DNA of 64,000 nucleotides, from NCBI GenBank assembly GCA_033283175.1, contig JAWMQM010000003.1, positions 591,654 through 655,653 on the forward strand, given 5' to 3'. A program made the translations under genes and the position numbers. Positions 6,560-15,428 of the stretch are shown piece after piece. Each line of letters begins with the position of its first letter. Position 1 is the stretch's first letter. The notes beneath the pieces are model-generated. The model worked only from the letters and a program-made list of their open reading frames with translations, made no database searches and was not told the origin of the DNA. This DNA comes from Pseudomaricurvus sp033283175. GTDB lineage: Bacteria > Pseudomonadota > Gammaproteobacteria > Pseudomonadales > Cellvibrionaceae.

Positions 6560-8902
6560 ATGAACAATAAATATAAATTAAGTCTGTTAGCCGCAAGTGT
6601 AATTGCCGCAGGATCCGGAGCCTTTCCGTCTGTTGCCTTCAGTCAGGACGGCGAGCGAGCGGCCCTGGAAGAAGTCATCGTCACCGCTCGTCGAAAAGAG
6701 GAGTCGATGCAGGATGCGCCTCTGAGCGTTAATGCGGTATCAGATCAGGCGTTGAAAGACCTGAACATCACAAATTTTGCCGACATTTCCTCTGTCGTCG
6801 CTGGCCTGACTCTGGATGAGGATGTGGTTGACTCCGGGGCCTCGCTGCGTGGTGTCCGCTATGAAGTATTGGCCCAGGCGCCAGCGTCAGTAGAGTTCTA
6901 CGTGAACGATGTCCCGACCACCGCTCTGCAGACGATTCAGAAAGTGTTCGATGTGTCCCAGGTGGAAGTCCTGCGGGGGCCGCAAGGTACCCTTCGTGGT
7001 CGAGCCGCGCCGTCAGGTTCCATTACTGTAACCACCCAAAAAGCGAAAATGGACCAATTTGGCGGATATGTGGACGCCACGTTGACTGATGACGGGGACC
7101 AGAACTACCAGGCCGCTATCAACCTGCCACTGGTGGAAGATCGCCTGGCGGTGAGGGTGGCCGGCTTCTGGGATGAAAGTAACCTCAATGATACATCCAG
7201 CGCGTATGGCTATGGGGAATCGTCTTACGATGGCCGAGGCTATCGACTCTCCCTGAGCGCAGCCCCGATCGATACGGTGACGATTGATCTCGCCTATCAA
7301 AGAATGGAGCCTGAACGTAAGATCTTCCCGATTTCAGAGTCCGCAGCTGGCGCCTCCCTGAATCTCGATGCAGAAGACCGGAAATCGGTGTCGGACATCC
7401 CCGAAACGTCCACTCAGACAATGGAGTACACGACCTTAAACATTGCCTGGGAGATTTCCGATGATTATCTGTTGAATTATACGGGTGGTTATACCAGCGA
7501 CGTGCTGCAGCGCAAGGATCCATCGGACCCAACCAATGCATTGGATTCAAGCTATCCGGACGAGTTTTTCGGGGCGGGGACGGCGCTTGATGTGGATTCA
7601 GACGTTTTTTCCCACGAAATACGTCTGCAGTCACAGGAGCCTTTGTTTGGCAAGCTGGACTTTGTCGTCGGCGGTTTATACATGGAGCGCCACGACACGG
7701 TGACCACAACTCTGGATAACTATGTCTATATCCCGAACTTCATCACCGCAGTAGTTCCTACAGTTGTAAACAATTTCAGTGATTCAGAAGACACTGACCT
7801 GAAAGAATATTCGTTGTTCTTTAATCTTAACTACTACATTACCGATGACACCGAAGTGTCTTTTGGGGCTCGTAAGATCGAGTTTAATAACGATGCCTAT
7901 CAGCAGCTGTCATCGGGTACCGTCCTGCAGAACCAGACCTACGACGAAGATGCAGAAATTTTTACCGCATCTATCAGCCATCGGTTTAACGAGTCAGTAA
8001 TGACCTATGCCAGCTGGGGTACCTCATGGCGGTATGGACCATCCCTGGTAGGTATCACGACAACTCAGAAATCGGATCTTCTTGAGAGCTTTAGCAACCT
8101 TCCTTCCGAAACCTCTGAGTCCTTTGAAATTGGTGTTAAAACCGACTTTCTGGATCGGAGACTTCGGGTGAACGCGGCGGTCTATCAGCAAAAGTTTGAT
8201 AACCTTGCTTACCGACCATCGGAAGGGATCTATTATCACAGCTTTAATGCCAGTGGTGCTGACGAAGTGGGTTCCTACAATCTGCAGTCAGGCGTTCCTG
8301 TAGAAGTCAATGGTGTTGAAGTGGAAGTCAGTTTCCTCGCCACCGATCAGCTCAGGTTGAACGCGCTTCTGAACTACGCCAAGGGCGAAATTCAGGACGG
8401 TGTTATCCCCTGTAATGACTACCAGCCACAGGATGGTGTTCCTGATAGCGTAAGTACTCCACCGACTCTGGCGCAGATCGATGCTGCAGCGGGTTCCGAT
8501 TACGTAACCTCCTGTGTCTCCTCGCAGAAGACCAATATTGCACCTGATTTCTCAGCGTCTTTAAGTGCTGAATACGGCTTCACCGTCGCTGGTATGGATG
8601 CCTATGTGCGAGGTCTGTATTCCTATTATGGTTCGACAGATAACGCGGTAAATAATCCGGTTGATGATGTGGATGCCTATGGAATTGTGAATTTGTACGC
8701 CGGGTTGCGGTCGCCGGACGATGTCTGGTCTGCCATGCTTTATGTGAAGAATGTCGCTGACACAGAAGAGGTTACTGCCAGGGATGCGTCTACAGGTTCC
8801 GTTATCCTGCAGCCGTTCGGATCGACGGTCTCTTCAAACTACAGGGCAGTAGAGGTGACGTCTCCGAGAGAGATTGGCATTAATGTCCACTACAACTTCT
8901 AA
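6560..8902 (+). CDS. TonB-dependent outer-membrane receptor
   Basis: About 780 residues. Signal peptide (KYKLSLLAASVIAAGSGAF..SVAFSQ), TonB box EEVIVTARR right after cleavage, plug domain with VEVLRGPQGTL, and a beta-barrel ending in aromatic Phe (INVHYNF). It resembles the iron-complex receptor-like class that also imports glycosides and hydrophobic compounds. In the plug the usual LYGRNxxGG is LRGRAAPSG. I prefer ATG 6560, preceded by GGGA; ATG 6548 is also in frame. The two LacI-type sites upstream and the distance from any iron gene suggest it imports the glycoside substrate across the outer membrane. A hairpin terminator follows. Confidence 0.95.
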   Translation: MNNKYKLSLLAASVIAAGSGAFPSVAFSQDGERAALEEVIVTARRKEESMQDAPLSVNAVSDQALKDLNITNFADISSVVAGLTLDEDVVDSGASLRGVRYEVLAQAPASVEFYVNDVPTTALQTIQKVFDVSQVEVLRGPQGTLRGRAAPSGSITVTTQKAKMDQFGGYVDATLTDDGDQNYQAAINLPLVEDRLAVRVAGFWDESNLNDTSSAYGYGESSYDGRGYRLSLSAAPIDTVTIDLAYQRMEPERKIFPISESAAGASLNLDAEDRKSVSDIPETSTQTMEYTTLNIAWEISDDYLLNYTGGYTSDVLQRKDPSDPTNALDSSYPDEFFGAGTALDVDSDVFSHEIRLQSQEPLFGKLDFVVGGLYMERHDTVTTTLDNYVYIPNFITAVVPTVVNNFSDSEDTDLKEYSLFFNLNYYITDDTEVSFGARKIEFNNDAYQQLSSGTVLQNQTYDEDAEIFTASISHRFNESVMTYASWGTSWRYGPSLVGITTTQKSDLLESFSNLPSETSESFEIGVKTDFLDRRLRVNAAVYQQKFDNLAYRPSEGIYYHSFNASGADEVGSYNLQSGVPVEVNGVEVEVSFLATDQLRLNALLNYAKGEIQDGVIPCNDYQPQDGVPDSVSTPPTLAQIDAAAGSDYVTSCVSSQKTNIAPDFSASLSAEYGFTVAGMDAYVRGLYSYYGSTDNAVNNPVDDVDAYGIVNLYAGLRSPDDVWSAMLYVKNVADTEEVTARDASTGSVILQPFGSTVSSNYRAVEVTSPREIGINVHYNF

Positions 8903-8954
8903 GGGGTAGATTCCGGGTTCTGTGCCGTGTCGCAGAACGGTTGTCAATGCTCTT

Positions 8955-8996
8955 TACCACGACCAGGGAGGTCAGCTTCCTGGCGTGGTACTTTTT
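8955..8996 (+). terminator. Rho-independent terminator after the TonB receptor
   Basis: The stem TACCAC..CCAGG pairs with CCTGG.GTGGTA (small internal bulge), followed by CTTTTT at 8991-8996. The remaining bases to the next gene, about 8997-9262, contain no feature I can name except a GGAGG at 9250-9254. Confidence 0.8.
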
Positions 8997-9262
8997 CAGA
9001 AGAAATAATAAAAGCAGAGGTTTCTGATTTTCAGTTCTGTTTCCAGTCCCTGATACGCCGGGAGATAGAAGGCTTTAACGCATGCAATGAAAGAGAGGGG
9101 CGATAGTAACGCCTGTCACCTGTCGTTCCTTTTTGGCCCTAAATGTGATCCCTGGATGCCAGGCAGCATTTAATTACACGGACTCATGTTCCTTTGCAGG
9201 ACGACTCATGCACTGACGGTAATAGCCCAGTATCAGAAGCTGGAATTCCGGAGGCGAATGTT

Positions 9263-10183
9263 TTGGTTACTATGAAATCTGGAACGAAAACCATCATTTC
9301 AGCACTGATTTTATTGGTGCAGTCAGTAATTTTAGTTGTCGGTATCACCGGCTGCAGGGCAAATAAGGTCTTTGAGGGACATCAAACTCTCAATATCTGG
9401 CCGGGAGTTGCGCCTGGGTCTGAAGATTGGACGATAGATGAGGTCGCAGGCTTCAACTCGGTCACCGATGTAAAAACCCCTTCTATCACTGTTTTCAGGC
9501 CCAACCCGGCATTGGCTAATGGCTCTGTGTTTGTTGTATGCCCGGGCGGTGGTTTTCAGGGGCTCTCGGTTATTAAAGAGGGCAGTATGGTTGCCGAGTG
9601 GCTGGCAGATCGAGGTGTGACCGGTATTGTTCTCAAGTATCGCGTTCGCCGCGATCTTGATCTCCCACCATCCGAGGCGGGAGATAGCTTTGACCAGCGT
9701 ATCCGTGCATTGGACGCTGGCAGAAAGCTAGCTACGGCAGACGCTTTGCAGACAATGCGCTATTTGCGTGAACACGCCTCTGAGCTCAATATCGACCCCG
9801 ATCGCATAGGCATGATCGGTTTCTCTGCCGGCGCGATGACTACCATGAGCGCCGTGGTGGAAGGGGGTAATGAGGAAATGCCAGATCTTGCTGCCTCAGT
9901 TTATGGCGCCATGCCCGGAGATGTGGCGCCGGAAGGTGCTCCGCCTCTGTTTATTGTTCACGCGAAGGATGATGATGTAGTGCCCGTGGAGCGAAGCCTG
10001 AAAATGCAGGCTGCCTGGGACAGGGCTGGCTTGCCGGTGGCAATGCAGATCTATGAAGAGGGGGGGCATGGGTTCGGTGCCAAACCTTACGGAAAATCGT
10101 CGGACGACTGGATGAATGAATTTGAGTCGTGGCTGATCGATCAGGGATGGATATCCGCTTTGAAAGTCGAAAATACGCAGTGA
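9263..10183 (+). CDS. Alpha/beta-hydrolase esterase, predicted lipoprotein
   Basis: About 306 residues. An N-terminal hydrophobic segment ends in the lipobox ITGC, so it should be a lipoprotein. The hydrolase core shows CPGGGF (oxyanion region), the nucleophile elbow GFSAGA, the acid in HAKDDDVVP and the histidine in EGGHGFG: a BD-FAE/acetyl-xylan-esterase-like arrangement. TTG 9263 is 8 nt after GGAGG 9250-9254; ATG 9272 is the alternative start and leaves the signal intact. It sits 53 bp before the GH106 rhamnosidase, so it likely removes acyl groups from sugar residues before or after rhamnose release. The deacylation role is inference. Confidence 0.88.
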   Translation: MVTMKSGTKTIISALILLVQSVILVVGITGCRANKVFEGHQTLNIWPGVAPGSEDWTIDEVAGFNSVTDVKTPSITVFRPNPALANGSVFVVCPGGGFQGLSVIKEGSMVAEWLADRGVTGIVLKYRVRRDLDLPPSEAGDSFDQRIRALDAGRKLATADALQTMRYLREHASELNIDPDRIGMIGFSAGAMTTMSAVVEGGNEEMPDLAASVYGAMPGDVAPEGAPPLFIVHAKDDDVVPVERSLKMQAAWDRAGLPVAMQIYEEGGHGFGAKPYGKSSDDWMNEFESWLIDQGWISALKVENTQ

Positions 10184-10236
10184 AGAGTGCGGAAAAACGT
10201 TTCTGCACGCGATATTAACAAGCTGATTGATGATAG

Positions 10237-13200
10237 ATGTCTATGTTTCCTTCAAGAAAAATAAATGAGATTTCAGCGGTAATTCTCGCTGTGACTTTGG
10301 CTGGTTGTTCAGCATCAGAGGATACTTCAATAGATCCGATGGTCAGGGAAGAGCTGGTTAGCAATTTCCAATCCCCTCCGGCCGAAGCGAGACCCAGGGT
10401 ATGGTGGCACTGGCTCAATGGCAATATCTCAAGGGAGGGCATCAGGAAAGACCTGGAGTGGATGCAAAGTATTGGTATTGGAGGCCTGCAGAACTTTGAT
10501 GTGAACTTCGCGGTCCCGACGATTGTCGATCAACGCATCCCCTATATGTCAGACGAGTGGAAGGACGTTTATCGGTACAGCGTTACCCTCGCGAATGAGC
10601 TTGATTTGGAGTTCGGCATTGCCGCTTCTCCAGGTTGGAGTGAGACGGGCGGCCCCTGGGTTAAGCCAGAAGACGGCATGAAAAAGCTGGTGTGGAGTGA
10701 AACGCAACTCCAGGGCGGGACCCCATTCCACGGTAAGCTGGCCATGCCACCCACTACCACCGGGCCATTTCAGGATATGGCGCCTCCGAAGGAGTTGAAT
10801 CCAACCCCGAAAAGTGAAGTTGAGCCGACCTTCTATGGGGATGTGGCCGTACTGGCGTATCCGGCGATTGATGACGAGGTCGGTGGCGCCAACCCGGTTA
10901 TAACATTGGCGGATGGCACAGGGGTTGCGGTTGATACACTCATCGACGGTAAATTCAATACCGGTACCGAGCTTCCTCGTCCTACCGCTGACAAACCGCT
11001 GCAGTTGCTGGTCACATACCCTGCAGCCCAAACCGTTCGTTCAGCAACGGTATTCTTCCCGGATGTGGCGGATATCTATTCCGGAGCCACCATGGAGGCA
11101 GCGTTGGAGGTGCGTGAGCCTGACGGTGACTGGCGAAGTCTGAGCGATATCCATCTCAGCACCGTGCCCACGACGGTGAGCTTTGAGACTGTAGAGGCCA
11201 GTCAGTTTCGGGTATCACTGAAGCCTGTGGAAAAGACCCAATCCAATTCCAATGGTTTTGCGCCGGGCTTTAACATGGCCTACATGGAGGCTATCGCCAA
11301 ACTCTTTGGCGCGAAGTCCATGGCCATCAATGAGCTGCAACTGTCAAGCGAGCCACGTATTCACCAGTTTGAGGTGAAAGCCGGATTTTCTGTAGCCAGG
11401 GATTACTACGCTCTCGAATCCCGGGAGGCACTGGCTGATGTTGCAGTCCCCGTCGAGGCTGTCATCGACCTGACCGACAGGTTACAGGCCGACGGTAGCC
11501 TGGAGTGGACACCCCCTGCAGGGAAATGGACTGTTCTGCGCGTGGGATACTCGCTGCTTGGCAAGACCAATCATCCGGCAGTGGCAGAGGCGACTGGTCT
11601 TGAAGTGGATAAGCTCGATGGGAAAGCCGTTCGTGCTTATGTTGAAACCTATATTCAGAATTATCGCGAAGCCGTTGGAGCCGATCTGATTGGGCCTAAA
11701 GGCATCAGTGCCATACTGACCGACAGTACCGAAGTTGGGGCGTTTAACTGGACGCCCGGCATGCTGGAAAAGTTCAGTGAACTGCGCGGCTATGATGCAA
11801 GACCATGGTTGCCGACATTAGTGGGAAAAATCGTTGGCTCACGTAAGGAGAGCGATAAGTTCCTCTATGATTTTCGTCGTACCATCTCGGAACTTCACGC
11901 GACAGAGCACTATGGTACCGTGGCTCAGGTGGCCCATGAGAATGGCCTTGAAGTTTACAGTGAATCCCTGGAAGGTTGGCGTCCATCATTAGGCGACGAT
12001 ATGGGAATGCGGCGCTTTGCGGATTACCCCATGGCCGCCTTCTGGTCCTATCGGCGGGAAGAGGGGCCCAAACCACTCTATTTTGCCGATACCCGTGGCG
12101 CCGCATCGGTCGCGCACCTGTATGGCCGGAAGATGGCAGCGGCTGAGTCCATGACCTCCACCCGTCACCCTTGGGAGCACGTGCCTAAGGATCTGAAGCG
12201 CGTTGTGGATCTGGAAATGCTGCATGGGATCAACCGGATTGTTATTCATTCTTCGGTACATCAGCCAGTCGATGACAGGAAGCCCGGGCTATCCCTGCGG
12301 CATATCGGCCAGTTCTTCAACCGCCATACGGCGTGGGCCGATATGGCTCGTCCCTGGATCGATTACATTGCCAGGAGCAGTTACCTTCTGCAGCAAGGTC
12401 GTTTTGTCGCCGATGTGGGCTATTTCTATGGCGAAGAAGCCCCACTGGGGCCACAGACATGGGATGGCTATTTCACCGATGTGCCAACACGTTACGGCTA
12501 CGATTTCGTGAACCCGGATGCGGTAATGACGCTTTTCAGTGTTAAGGATGGCAATCTGGTGACCGCAGGGGGCGCCAGCTACAAGGTGCTCTATCTTGGG
12601 GGGACATCCAGGCGTATGACATTGGGCATGTTGAAACGCCTTGAAGCGCTGGTGCTTGACGGTGCCACTATCGTGGGGCAGCCGCCAGGTAGCTCTCCCG
12701 CACGATCGGACGACGAGGATCAATTTCATACCCTTGTCAATCGCCTCTGGTCTGGCAAGCAGGTAACCAATGTGGGTAAAGGACGTGTTATTGCCAGTAA
12801 TGATGTGGAGTCTGCGCTGGGTATGATTGACGTTGTGCCAGATGTTGAAGTGCTTTCTCAGCGCCAGGATACCGATATTCAGTTTGTTCACCGCCAGTTA
12901 CCGGGCGGCGATATCTATTTTCTGAGTAATCGCAATAACCACGCTGAAACCGTAGACCTGCGCTTCCGGGTAAGTGGTAAAGCGCCTCAACTCTGGAATG
13001 CAGCCACCGGTGAGATGAGTCCTGTCTCCTACCGTATCGATGATGGGGTGACAACAGTTCCGCTTGGGTTTGCTGCTGAAGAATCCGGTTTCCTGGTGTT
13101 TCTGGATACGGCTGCAGAGGATTCATACCGTGCACCGGAAGTTCGTGCCGTCCCTGTGGCCGAGCTCGGCGGCTTCTGGAGTGTCTCCTTCCAGGAGGGA

Positions 13201-13638
13201 CACGGCGTGCCGTCTGGCGTAGTAATGGAAGAGCTGACACCGTTGAACGAGAACAGCGATGTTGGAATCAAGTATTTCTCGGGCGTTTCGTCCTATCGCA
13301 CTACGTTTGACGTAACAAGCGGAATGCAGCAACTGAGCTCGCTGTTACTGGATCTTGGCAAAGTTGGTGATTTGGCTGAGGTCCTGGTTAATGGTAAGTC
13401 TGCCGGAATTGCTTGGTTGCCACCCTATCGGGTTGATATCAGTGGCTTGACGACGGTGGGGGAAAATCAGCTGGAAATACGTGTCGCCAATCGTTGGGTA
13501 AATCGGCTCATTGGTGATATGCAGCCAGATGCTGAGAAGATTACCTTCACAGTCACGCCAACCTATCAGGCTGATGCGCCACTGCGGGAGTCCGGCCTGA
13601 TGGGACCTGTAACACTCATGACAACATCCGTTAAATAA
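10237..13638 (+). CDS. GH106-family alpha-L-rhamnosidase, predicted lipoprotein
   Basis: About 1133 residues, typical of GH106 in length. After a lipoprotein signal with lipobox LAGC (Cys 24) comes the family hallmark PRVWWHWLNGN, then DLEWMQSIGIGGLQNFDV. The central (beta/alpha)8 part includes ILTDSTEVGAFNWTPGM and YSESLEGWRPSLGDDMG; the C-terminal beta-domains include VLVNGKSAGIAWLPPYRVDI. GH106 enzymes release terminal L-rhamnose from plant or microbial polysaccharides, saponins and flavonoid glycosides. Here it pairs with an esterase upstream and with the full rhamnose catabolic set at 57-64 kb. Start ATG 10237 (or ATG 10243). Not preceded by the LacI palindrome. Confidence 0.93.
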   Translation: MSMFPSRKINEISAVILAVTLAGCSASEDTSIDPMVREELVSNFQSPPAEARPRVWWHWLNGNISREGIRKDLEWMQSIGIGGLQNFDVNFAVPTIVDQRIPYMSDEWKDVYRYSVTLANELDLEFGIAASPGWSETGGPWVKPEDGMKKLVWSETQLQGGTPFHGKLAMPPTTTGPFQDMAPPKELNPTPKSEVEPTFYGDVAVLAYPAIDDEVGGANPVITLADGTGVAVDTLIDGKFNTGTELPRPTADKPLQLLVTYPAAQTVRSATVFFPDVADIYSGATMEAALEVREPDGDWRSLSDIHLSTVPTTVSFETVEASQFRVSLKPVEKTQSNSNGFAPGFNMAYMEAIAKLFGAKSMAINELQLSSEPRIHQFEVKAGFSVARDYYALESREALADVAVPVEAVIDLTDRLQADGSLEWTPPAGKWTVLRVGYSLLGKTNHPAVAEATGLEVDKLDGKAVRAYVETYIQNYREAVGADLIGPKGISAILTDSTEVGAFNWTPGMLEKFSELRGYDARPWLPTLVGKIVGSRKESDKFLYDFRRTISELHATEHYGTVAQVAHENGLEVYSESLEGWRPSLGDDMGMRRFADYPMAAFWSYRREEGPKPLYFADTRGAASVAHLYGRKMAAAESMTSTRHPWEHVPKDLKRVVDLEMLHGINRIVIHSSVHQPVDDRKPGLSLRHIGQFFNRHTAWADMARPWIDYIARSSYLLQQGRFVADVGYFYGEEAPLGPQTWDGYFTDVPTRYGYDFVNPDAVMTLFSVKDGNLVTAGGASYKVLYLGGTSRRMTLGMLKRLEALVLDGATIVGQPPGSSPARSDDEDQFHTLVNRLWSGKQVTNVGKGRVIASNDVESALGMIDVVPDVEVLSQRQDTDIQFVHRQLPGGDIYFLSNRNNHAETVDLRFRVSGKAPQLWNAATGEMSPVSYRIDDGVTTVPLGFAAEESGFLVFLDTAAEDSYRAPEVRAVPVAELGGFWSVSFQEGHGVPSGVVMEELTPLNENSDVGIKYFSGVSSYRTTFDVTSGMQQLSSLLLDLGKVGDLAEVLVNGKSAGIAWLPPYRVDISGLTTVGENQLEIRVANRWVNRLIGDMQPDAEKITFTVTPTYQADAPLRESGLMGPVTLMTTSVK

Positions 13639-13645
13639 AGTGATA

Positions 13646-13668
13646 CGCCTCCTGTTGTGTAGGGGGCG
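13646..13668 (+). terminator. Hairpin after the rhamnosidase gene
   Basis: CGCCTCCT (13646-13653) pairs with AGGGGGCG (13661-13668), including one G-T pair, 8 bp after the stop. The following CTTTC is a poor T tract, so termination is only probable. Confidence 0.4.
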
Positions 13669-13686
13669 AACTTTCAAACCTTATAT

Positions 13687-13698
13687 TGTGTCGACACA
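13687..13698. repeat. 12-bp palindrome TGTGTCGACACA
   Basis: A perfect palindrome between the rhamnosidase gene and the convergent membrane-protein gene. It does not precede a gene start on either strand, so an operator role is doubtful. The stretch 13699-13844 holds nothing else I recognise. Confidence 0.25.
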
Positions 13699-13844
13699 TG
13701 CAAGGTTTTTTGTATTTGGTCACCTATTTCTGCCGACCTTCTGTTACGACAGGCAACAGCTGGTTGGTCAGGTGCCGTTCCTGAGTGACAGTGGATGCCG
13801 GAATGAAAAAGGTTCCGGCAATTCATGGTGTAGATCTTTGGAGC

Positions 13845-14321
13845 TCAGGCTTCGCGGGTGGCAACATCTGCGAAGACAAGAAAGATAATGCTGAGTCCCC
13901 CGAGCAGGGACGAGTAATAAAGGGCAAACCCGGAAATTTCAGATAGAAATGTGTTTACGATGAGGACGCCCATCGTGGAGGCGGCCAGAAGATGGATGGT
14001 GACGGTGACAGGCTTGTTAATGGCTATCACGCTCGACTTTCCCAGTTTTCGCAAGGGGTAGACGAGCACAATCCACAGCAGCACTGAAAAGCCGAGATGA
14101 ACTCCGGAAACAACGCCCCAGAACAGCGGACCAATCTCGCGAATAGCCGATAGCCACACGGGCACCAGACAGGCAATCATCTGCACCAGGGATGACAGCA
14201 AAATGGTTAAAAACCGGTGCCTTTCAATAGGAGGCAAGGGGCGCTGAAATGCAGCGACAACGCTGGCGAAGCCGGCCAGGGCTGCGGCCAGTTGTGAGTG
14301 TGTTAACAATATCGATTCCAT
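13845..14321 (-). CDS. Small integral membrane protein of unknown function
   Basis: 158 residues, strongly hydrophobic, with four to five likely membrane segments (roughly residues 8-25, 40-60, 68-90, 105-125, 130-155). The N-terminus LAAALAGFASVVAAFQR and ERHRFLTIL resemble a widespread uncharacterised family, but I cannot name it. Start at ATG 14319-14321; no good ribosome site is visible. It is transcribed opposite to its neighbours and is the one gene here with no obvious link to glycoside or terpenoid metabolism, so it may be a leftover of the ancestral locus. Confidence 0.6.
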   Translation of the reverse strand: MESILLTHSQLAAALAGFASVVAAFQRPLPPIERHRFLTILLSSLVQMIACLVPVWLSAIREIGPLFWGVVSGVHLGFSVLLWIVLVYPLRKLGKSSVIAINKPVTVTIHLLAASTMGVLIVNTFLSEISGFALYYSSLLGGLSIIFLVFADVATREA

Positions 14322-14637
14322 CAGCTGTTCATTCGGCCTTGTTTAAGAGTGATTCTGAGACTAATTTTGCTCTGTGGTTCATAAAGTGTCTTCTACTTTT
14401 ATAGCATGTTTTTTGTGGTCGAAACCTTCTGGTCTGCAGGAGCAAGCATTGGTGCGTTTGTGCCCGACCGGCTTCGTTACCTTGGTTACCGATATTGGAT
14501 CATCGATAGTTGATCCCGGACCTGGTTGTGGAGGACGCCCGTATCCGGTAAACAGACCCGCGGGAGTGAGGGAGGGATGACTATCGAGTGTTCATGGCCC
14601 CCTGATTCTTCGTTAACAATAATTATCCAAAGCGTAC

Positions 14638-14651
14638 TGTAAACGTTTACA
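14638..14651. promoter_or_regulatory. LacI-family operator (copy 2)
   Basis: Perfect TGTAAACGTTTACA, 123 bp before the gene at 14774. It lies in a 452-bp non-coding stretch (14322-14773) in which I saw no other feature except AGAGGAAT just before the start codon. Confidence 0.75.
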
Positions 14652-14773
14652 TGCCTGTGTTTCAATAGTGATCCGGCCCTGGTGCCCGGAGGATCGGAGA
14701 GCGTTGCCCTGAAGAGGTAGTGGCCTCTACGGGAAAGTGAAAAACCTCATATAAAAAAACAGAGGAATCCACA

Positions 14774-15397
14774 ATGAATCGAAGAGAGTTTCTGCAGTGT
14801 GCTGCCGTCCTGGTGGGTAGTGCAGGCATCCCCTCGGGGGCTCTGGCCCTGACCTCAGAACAGATGACCTATCTTGCGGCGGCGGACGACTATGTCAAGC
14901 AGCCCGCCAGCCTGTTCTCCAGCCGGCAGCGTGCCATTATTGCGGCTGCCGCAGAGATCATCATTCCACGAACCGATACCCCTGGTGCCAATGATGCCGG
15001 CGTTCCTCACTTTATCGAGCTGATGGTGCAGGACTGGTTCAATGATGACGAGCGGACCATTTTCATGGCGGGGCTTAAAGACCTGGAAACCCGGGTGCCC
15101 ACAGAGCAGGGAGCAGACTTCCATAAACTTGATGCTGACCGCCAATTGGCCGTTCTCGAAGCTCTCGAAGCCGATGCCAGCGACAGCCCCTGGTATGCCC
15201 AGGGAATGCGCCGCGCCGCACCCGGTGAAGCCCCTTTTATCGGTCAGCTCAAGGAGCTCACCATCTGGGGTTTCTTTACGTCAGAGGTTGGGGCCAAACA
15301 AGTGTTGCGTTACAACCCTATGCCGATGAAATTTGATGGCCACTATCCGCGTCAGCCTGGGGATACCACCTGGGCGCCTTTTGCGTTTTACCGCTGA
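14774..15397 (+). CDS. Gluconate 2-dehydrogenase subunit 3 family protein (small, Tat-exported subunit)
   Basis: 207 residues. The N-terminus MNRREFLQCAAVLVGSAG is a Tat signal (N-RR-x-F-L) followed by a cleavable hydrophobic stretch. The body has IIAAAAEIIIPRTDTPGA, the hallmark of the gluconate-2-dehydrogenase subunit 3 family, the small subunit that carries its GMC partner through the Tat pathway in glucoside 3-dehydrogenase and related periplasmic dehydrogenases. The partner gene starts 31 bp downstream. First gene of an operon with the GMC flavoprotein and a ThuA protein, preceded by a LacI-type operator. Role: export and assembly partner rather than the catalytic subunit. Confidence 0.9.
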   Translation: MNRREFLQCAAVLVGSAGIPSGALALTSEQMTYLAAADDYVKQPASLFSSRQRAIIAAAAEIIIPRTDTPGANDAGVPHFIELMVQDWFNDDERTIFMAGLKDLETRVPTEQGADFHKLDADRQLAVLEALEADASDSPWYAQGMRRAAPGEAPFIGQLKELTIWGFFTSEVGAKQVLRYNPMPMKFDGHYPRQPGDTTWAPFAFYR

Positions 15398-15428
15398 GTT
15401 GACGGACCTGAATACGGATAACCTGATT

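Noticed and set aside
14374..14580. 68-codon frame before the second LacI operator
   Set aside because: Starts in a non-coding region without ribosome site and shows no conserved motif; too weak to call a gene.
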